From Bradyrhizobium barranii subsp. apii (GTDB lineage Bacteria > Pseudomonadota > Alphaproteobacteria > Rhizobiales > Xanthobacteraceae), in assembly GCF_011516635.5 (NCBI RefSeq), contig NZ_CP096255.1:7872501-7936500 (forward strand): 64,000 nucleotides of DNA, read 5' to 3'. The first letter of the stretch is position 1. The number at the start of each line of letters is the position of its first letter. Positions 60,507 to 64,000 of this stretch are shown here, piece after piece. Position numbers and translations under genes: made by a program. Under the pieces are notes generated by a model. The model was not told the DNA's origin. It worked only from the letters and a program-made list of their open reading frames with translations, and ran no database searches.

Positions 60507-62048
60507 ATGCCCACCCAGAGATTGTCGATGCGCCGGATCAAAGAGGTTCTCCGCTTAAAACATGTTCAAGGCTTGCCGGAGCGAGCCATCGCGCGCACCT
60601 TGGGCATCAGCAACGGCGCCGTGCACAGCTATCTACGCCGAGCCGGGGCTGCCGGGCTGAAGTGGCCGTTGCCGGCCGGAATGAGCGACGAGGACCTGGA
60701 GCTGCTGCTTTTCCCGGCGCCGAGGCCTGCGTCGCAGAGCCCCCAGCGGGCCGTTCCCGACTGGGGCTATGTCGACAAGGAGCTGCGCCGACGCAACGTG
60801 ACCCGTCGGCTGCTGTGGGACGAGTATCGCGCCACCCATCCCGATGGCTTCGGCTACACCTGGTTCTGCACGACGTACGAGGCCTGGAAGGGGCGAGCCC
60901 GGCCTTCGATGCGGCAGACGCATCTGGGCGGCGAGAAGGTTTTCGTGGATTTCGCCGGCGACACCATCGACGTCATCGATCCCTCAAACGGGGAAGTGCA
61001 GTCGATGAAGCTGTTCGTCGCGGCGATGGGCGCCTCCAACTATACCTATGCCGAGGCCTGTCCAAGCGAGGGGCTCGCCGACTGGATCCGGGTCCACATC
61101 AATCTTTTCGCCTTCCTCGGCGGCGTGCCGACATTCGTAGTCTGCGACAATCTCAAGGCCGCCGTCACCAATCCCGACCGCCACGATCCCGGCCTCAACC
61201 GAACCTATGCCGAGATGGCGAGCCATTACGGCACGGCCATTCTCGCAGCCCGGCCGCGGCGCCCAAAAGATAAGGCAAAGGTCGAAGTTGCGGTGCAAGT
61301 CGCCCAGCGATGGATTCTGGCGCGGCTGCGCAACCAACGCTTCTTTTCGTTGGCGGAGCTGAACGCAGCCATCAAAACACTCGTCGTCGAACTCAATGCA
61401 AGGCAGATGCGCGACTTTGGCGCCAGTCGCGCCGAACTGTTCGCCGAGCTCGACAAGCCCAAGCTTACAAAGCTGCCGGACCAGGCTTACGCTTTCGCAC
61501 GCTGGAAGCGATGCCGGATCGGCCCCGACTATCATATCGAGATCGATGGACACTGGTATTCCGCGCCGTATCGGCTCATCCGTGAGCTTGTCGACGCACG
61601 CATCGATGACAGAACGGTCGAGATCTTCCACAACGGCCGCAGGATCGCCAGCCACGCCCGCGCGCCCAACCGGCGGGGCCACACCACCATCGCCGACCAT
61701 ATGCCCAGCGCCCATCGGCGCTACGGTCAATGGACGCCCGCCGGAGTGATCGTCGCCGGCGAGCGGATCGGTCCGTCGACCGCCGCCTTCTTCCAGGCCG
61801 TGATCGCGGCCCGGCCGCATCCCGAGCAAGGCTTTCGCACCTGCCTCGGCATTCTGTCACTGGTCAAAAGCTACAGCGCGGAGCGCGTCGAAGCGGCCTG
61901 CCGGCGCGGCATTCTGATCAAGGCGCGATCCGTCGCCTCGATCCGCTCCATCCTCCAGAACGGTCTGGATCGTACCTTTCTCGACGAGCCCTCCGAACAC
62001 CAACCCCTGCGCCACGGCAACATCCGCGGCCGCGATTATTTTCACTGA
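60507..62048 (+). CDS. istA: IS21-family transposase IstA
   Basis: A 513-residue transposase: an N-terminal helix-turn-helix (RAIARTLGISNGAVHSYLRRAG, about residues 25-46) and an integrase core with the DDE residues in FVDFAGDTIDVID, FVVCDNLKAAVT and RRPKDKAKVEVAVQ. The C-terminal domain contains DGHWYSAPYRLI. It cuts and joins the ends together with IstB. It appears intact. Confidence 0.93.
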   Translation: MPTQRLSMRRIKEVLRLKHVQGLPERAIARTLGISNGAVHSYLRRAGAAGLKWPLPAGMSDEDLELLLFPAPRPASQSPQRAVPDWGYVDKELRRRNVTRRLLWDEYRATHPDGFGYTWFCTTYEAWKGRARPSMRQTHLGGEKVFVDFAGDTIDVIDPSNGEVQSMKLFVAAMGASNYTYAEACPSEGLADWIRVHINLFAFLGGVPTFVVCDNLKAAVTNPDRHDPGLNRTYAEMASHYGTAILAARPRRPKDKAKVEVAVQVAQRWILARLRNQRFFSLAELNAAIKTLVVELNARQMRDFGASRAELFAELDKPKLTKLPDQAYAFARWKRCRIGPDYHIEIDGHWYSAPYRLIRELVDARIDDRTVEIFHNGRRIASHARAPNRRGHTTIADHMPSAHRRYGQWTPAGVIVAGERIGPSTAAFFQAVIAARPHPEQGFRTCLGILSLVKSYSAERVEAACRRGILIKARSVASIRSILQNGLDRTFLDEPSEHQPLRHGNIRGRDYFH

Positions 62049-62064
62049 AGCCAAGGAGACCTGT

Positions 62065-62826
62065 ATGCTCAACCATCCCACCCACGAACGCCTGATCGAG
62101 CTCGGCTTGAGCGGCATGGCCAAGGCCTTCGAGGAGCAGCGACGATCGCCTGATCTCGAAGCCTTGCCGTTCGAAGATCGCATCGGCCTGCTGGTCGACC
62201 GGGAAGCGGCGGAACGCGACACCAGGCGGCTCACCACGCGCCTCAAGCTGGCCTCGCTCCGCCAGAATGCCTGCGTGGAGGACGTCGATTTGCGCACGCC
62301 GCGGGGTATCGACCGGGCCGTCTTCGCCAAGCTCGCCAGCGGCGACTGGATCGATCGCCACGAGAATTTGCTCATAACCGGGGCGACCGGATTGGGCAAA
62401 AGTTGGTTAGCCTGTGCCCTCGGCCACAAGGCCTGCCGAGATAATCGCTCGGTCCTCTATCACCGCGTCCCAAGATTGTTCGAAGCGTTGGGGCTCGCGC
62501 GGGGCGATGGACGTTATGCCCGCTTGCTCAAAACCCTTGGCCGCGCCCAGGTTCTGATTTTGGATGATTGGGGATTGTCGGTGCTCACCGCTGCCGAGCG
62601 GCGCGATCTACTGGAAATCCTTGACGATCGCCATGGCCGCTCCTCCACCATCGTAACCAGCCAACTCCCTGTGGACACATGGCACGAAGTTATCGGAGAT
62701 CCCACGCTAGGCGACGCGATTCTGGATCGCCTCGTCCACAACGCTCACCGCCTCCAGCTTGCTGGCGAAAGCATGCGAAAACGCAACGCCAAAACCATCA
62801 CCCTTGACGAGCAGCCAGAACGCTGA
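62065..62826 (+). CDS. istB: IS21-family helper ATPase IstB
   Basis: A 253-residue AAA+ ATPase: Walker A TGATGLGKSW (about residues 105-114), Walker B VLILDDWGLS (about 165-174), and IVTSQLPVDTWHEVIGDPTLGDAILDRLVH (sensor region). It regulates transposition by IstA. It starts 16 bases after istA with AAGGAGA upstream. It appears intact. Confidence 0.93.
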   Translation: MLNHPTHERLIELGLSGMAKAFEEQRRSPDLEALPFEDRIGLLVDREAAERDTRRLTTRLKLASLRQNACVEDVDLRTPRGIDRAVFAKLASGDWIDRHENLLITGATGLGKSWLACALGHKACRDNRSVLYHRVPRLFEALGLARGDGRYARLLKTLGRAQVLILDDWGLSVLTAAERRDLLEILDDRHGRSSTIVTSQLPVDTWHEVIGDPTLGDAILDRLVHNAHRLQLAGESMRKRNAKTITLDEQPER

Positions 62827-63068
62827 CCCTATCACCGCCTCGGCCGGAGCGAGGCTGCTCACGATCGTCTGAATTCGGCGCTCATGATCGCGCGAAATCG
62901 CTGCTCACGATCACTGAAATATGCATGGTGGCGAAGAATGACACCGGGATGCTCGTTCTGTTCGTGCTCGCCGAACGTGTCACGTCGATTTGATGTTTTG
63001 CGCGCAAAAAAACCGGGTACTGACACACGTGGCATCTTGCACCACGGTCCAACCGTAAGGAGCAATCC

Positions 63069-63446
63069 ATGATAAATCTGAAAATTCTTGGTGCGGTCGT
63101 TGTTGTGGCATCTGCCCTGTCCAGCTCTGCTGTACAGGCGCAGTGGTACAACTCCAATCCGGACGCATGCCAAGCTGAATTCGCCAGCTGCACGGGTCTT
63201 GGAACGGGGACCACCCCCGACTATCGAGTTCGGCCATCAACTCGGCGAACGGCATATCGCCAGCCAGCAGCAGCGGACGCGACTGTCGGCAGCTGGGGCA
63301 ATTCCTACGCCATGTCGCCCGGTATGTCGTACGGCGGGATGGGCTGGAACGGCAGCTGGAGTACGTATGCTGCCCGCAACGGCATCGTCTGCCGGCCCGG
63401 CACCTATTTCAAGGGTAGCGACGGCCTCCAGCATCTCTGCCAGTAG
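63069..63446 (+). CDS. Hypothetical secreted protein
   Basis: A 125-residue protein with a signal peptide (about 1-24, ending VQAQ). The mature part has four cysteines (ACQAEFASC, IVCRPGTYF, LQHLC) and a Gly/Ser/Met/Tyr-rich middle (SPGMSYGGMGWNGSW). AAGGAG lies before the ATG. A strong terminator follows. Function unknown. Confidence 0.7.
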   Translation: MINLKILGAVVVVASALSSSAVQAQWYNSNPDACQAEFASCTGLGTGTTPDYRVRPSTRRTAYRQPAAADATVGSWGNSYAMSPGMSYGGMGWNGSWSTYAARNGIVCRPGTYFKGSDGLQHLCQ

Positions 63447-63472
63447 GTCATCTGCTCTGACGTTAAACAGCT

Positions 63473-63501
63473 CAGGCGGCCCCAAAGGGGCCGCCTGTTT
63501 T
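63473..63501 (+). terminator. Terminator after the secreted protein gene
   Basis: CAGGCGGCCCC and GGGGCCGCCTG form a perfect 11-bp stem with an AAA loop, followed directly by TTTT: a classical Rho-independent terminator. Confidence 0.9.
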
Positions 63502-63634
63502 GTGCTGGCTTGTGGCTCTCGCCGAGAATTAGCATCCAGATCGCGCGGTGGGTGCACGACTGGGTGTAGGAACGGCCCCGACCTCCGGCCCTGCAAGCGG
63601 GAGAGGGAGCGCACTGCCTTCGTAGTAACGATCT

Positions 63635-64000
63635 CTATGGAAGCAGCTGGCTATCTTTGGCTTGCTTGAACCACTTCCGGAACATGTCCTCGGTGTCCAT
63701 CATCTCGGTGAAGCCGGCGCGGTTGATCTTCACGGTCGAGACGATCGAGGGCGGACCGGACTCGGTCTGGCCGTAGCGCATGCTGTAATCGGCGTATTGG
63801 AACGACAGGCCGACGAAGTCGGCGAGGTCCGGCGACACGAGGTCATGCTTGCGTCGCAACGCGTCCCAAGAAGAGACCCAATTGGGAAACTCCTTGGCGA
63901 GCGATAGCGGGATCGGCTTGCCGGGCTTCATCTCCAGCGCGTCGGCCACCGCGGGCCAGATGTTTTCCCAGGTGAAGACATCGCCATTGGTGACGTTGAA
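63635..64000 (-). CDS. SDR-family (PRISE/epimerase-like) reductase, 3' part
   Basis: The C-terminal 121 residues of a protein that continues past the window. It begins FNVTNGDVFTWENIWP, the segment that in extended SDR proteins of the progesterone 5-beta-reductase/iridoid synthase-like (PRISE) group follows the substrate pocket. It ends SIVSTVKINRAGFTEMMDTEDMFRKWF near the stop. The cofactor and catalytic motifs lie outside the window, so the reaction cannot be checked. Confidence 0.75.
   Translation of the reverse strand, partial: FNVTNGDVFTWENIWPAVADALEMKPGKPIPLSLAKEFPNWVSSWDALRRKHDLVSPDLADFVGLSFQYADYSMRYGQTESGPPSIVSTVKINRAGFTEMMDTEDMFRKWFKQAKDSQLLP

Larger units (their letters stand above)
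60338..62921 (+). mobile_element. IS21-family element, 2584 bp
   Basis: Both ends carry several copies of a GATCGTGAGCA unit, as in IS21-family elements: on the left at about 60348, 60373, 60395 and 60417, on the right in inverse orientation at about 62860-62912. The outermost bases are TGTTTC on the left and, inverted, TATTTC on the right. TGCA flanks both sides (60334-60337 and 62922-62925), a likely 4-bp target duplication. Two genes, istA and istB, are inside. The 60338-60506 stretch before istA has only these terminal repeats. Confidence 0.88.
60195..63010 (-). pseudogene. Remnant of a DUF4239-like (bestrophin-like) gene split by the IS21-type element
   Basis: Read on the minus strand with the element and one TGCA removed, three fragments in different frames line up with the N-terminal part of DUF4239 proteins: NEHPGVIL (about 62950), TILTLLGPAIGFS (about 60330-60285) and AINRCDQRKNFEEAEANAI (about 60285-60225). 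At least two frameshifts and a stop (TAG, followed by bases still resembling the next conserved codons) are present. The rest of the gene is missing. So the gene was already decaying or decayed after the insertion. Assignment to DUF4239 is from memory of the motif RYDxRRxxxxEEANAI. Confidence 0.45.

Overview
The window looks like chromosomal DNA of a Bradyrhizobium-type alphaproteobacterium. It is GC-rich, carries the PhyR-NepR-EcfG general stress module, a homospermidine synthase, two DUF3551-like secreted proteins, an alphaproteobacterial-type RpoH promoter and many intergenic palindromic repeats. The assignment rests on gene content, not on a database search. No rRNA, tRNA or CRISPR array was seen.

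Layout. 1-3.6 kb: polyamine block (3' end of ornithine decarboxylase, a GNAT acetyltransferase, a RidA-like protein, homospermidine synthase). 3.6-5.6 kb: acetoacetate decarboxylase, a small membrane protein and an MgtC-family protein. 5.7-12.9 kb: two tandem paralogues of a very large Ig/FG-GAP/AIDA-repeat protein; one copy is cut short by a TAG codon. 12.9-17.8 kb: a six-gene zinc operon (His-rich membrane peptide, ABC ATPase, permease, binding protein, COG0523 GTPase, WD40 protein) behind a near-perfect Zur box. 17.8-24.5 kb: split COG0701 permease, superoxide dismutase, GNAT, and two damaged genes (MATE transporter, DUF2147). 24.5-29.8 kb: an ACP / adenylating enzyme / ketoreductase operon whose ACP gene is split by an IS5-type element, then a FadD6-like ligase. 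30-36.8 kb: SGNH hydrolase, DUF3551 pair, HtpG, small secreted proteins and a double TonB-C protein. 36.8-38.6 kb: PhyR, NepR and EcfG. 38.7-51.1 kb: nitroreductase, then an aryl/acyl-CoA degradation cluster (three acyl-CoA dehydrogenases, feruloyl-CoA synthase, enoyl-CoA hydratase, SDR, TetR, thiolase, second CoA ligase). 51.2-56.5 kb: O6-alkylguanine-DNA alkyltransferase, twin alpha/beta hydrolases, an ECF41 sigma factor divergent from a CMD-family protein, and an M20 peptidase. 56.6-59.8 kb: GntR regulator, PhyH-type dioxygenase and a COG4091 oxidoreductase. 59.8-64 kb: small secreted proteins, an IS21-type element sitting in the remains of a DUF4239-like gene, and the 3' part of an SDR/PRISE-type reductase.

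How it fits together. The zinc operon is the best-defined unit. Both giant surface-type genes next to it carry a GTTA-N5-TAAC site, the spacing of the Zur box core, in a duplicated upstream region, so zinc status may control them too. The ECF41 locus has two interleaved promoters matching the published ECF41 type. The GntR-PhyH-COG4091 group looks like an uncharacterised small-molecule pathway under a perfect 20-bp palindrome. Several genes are decaying: one TAG truncation, one frameshift, one TAA interruption and two IS insertions.
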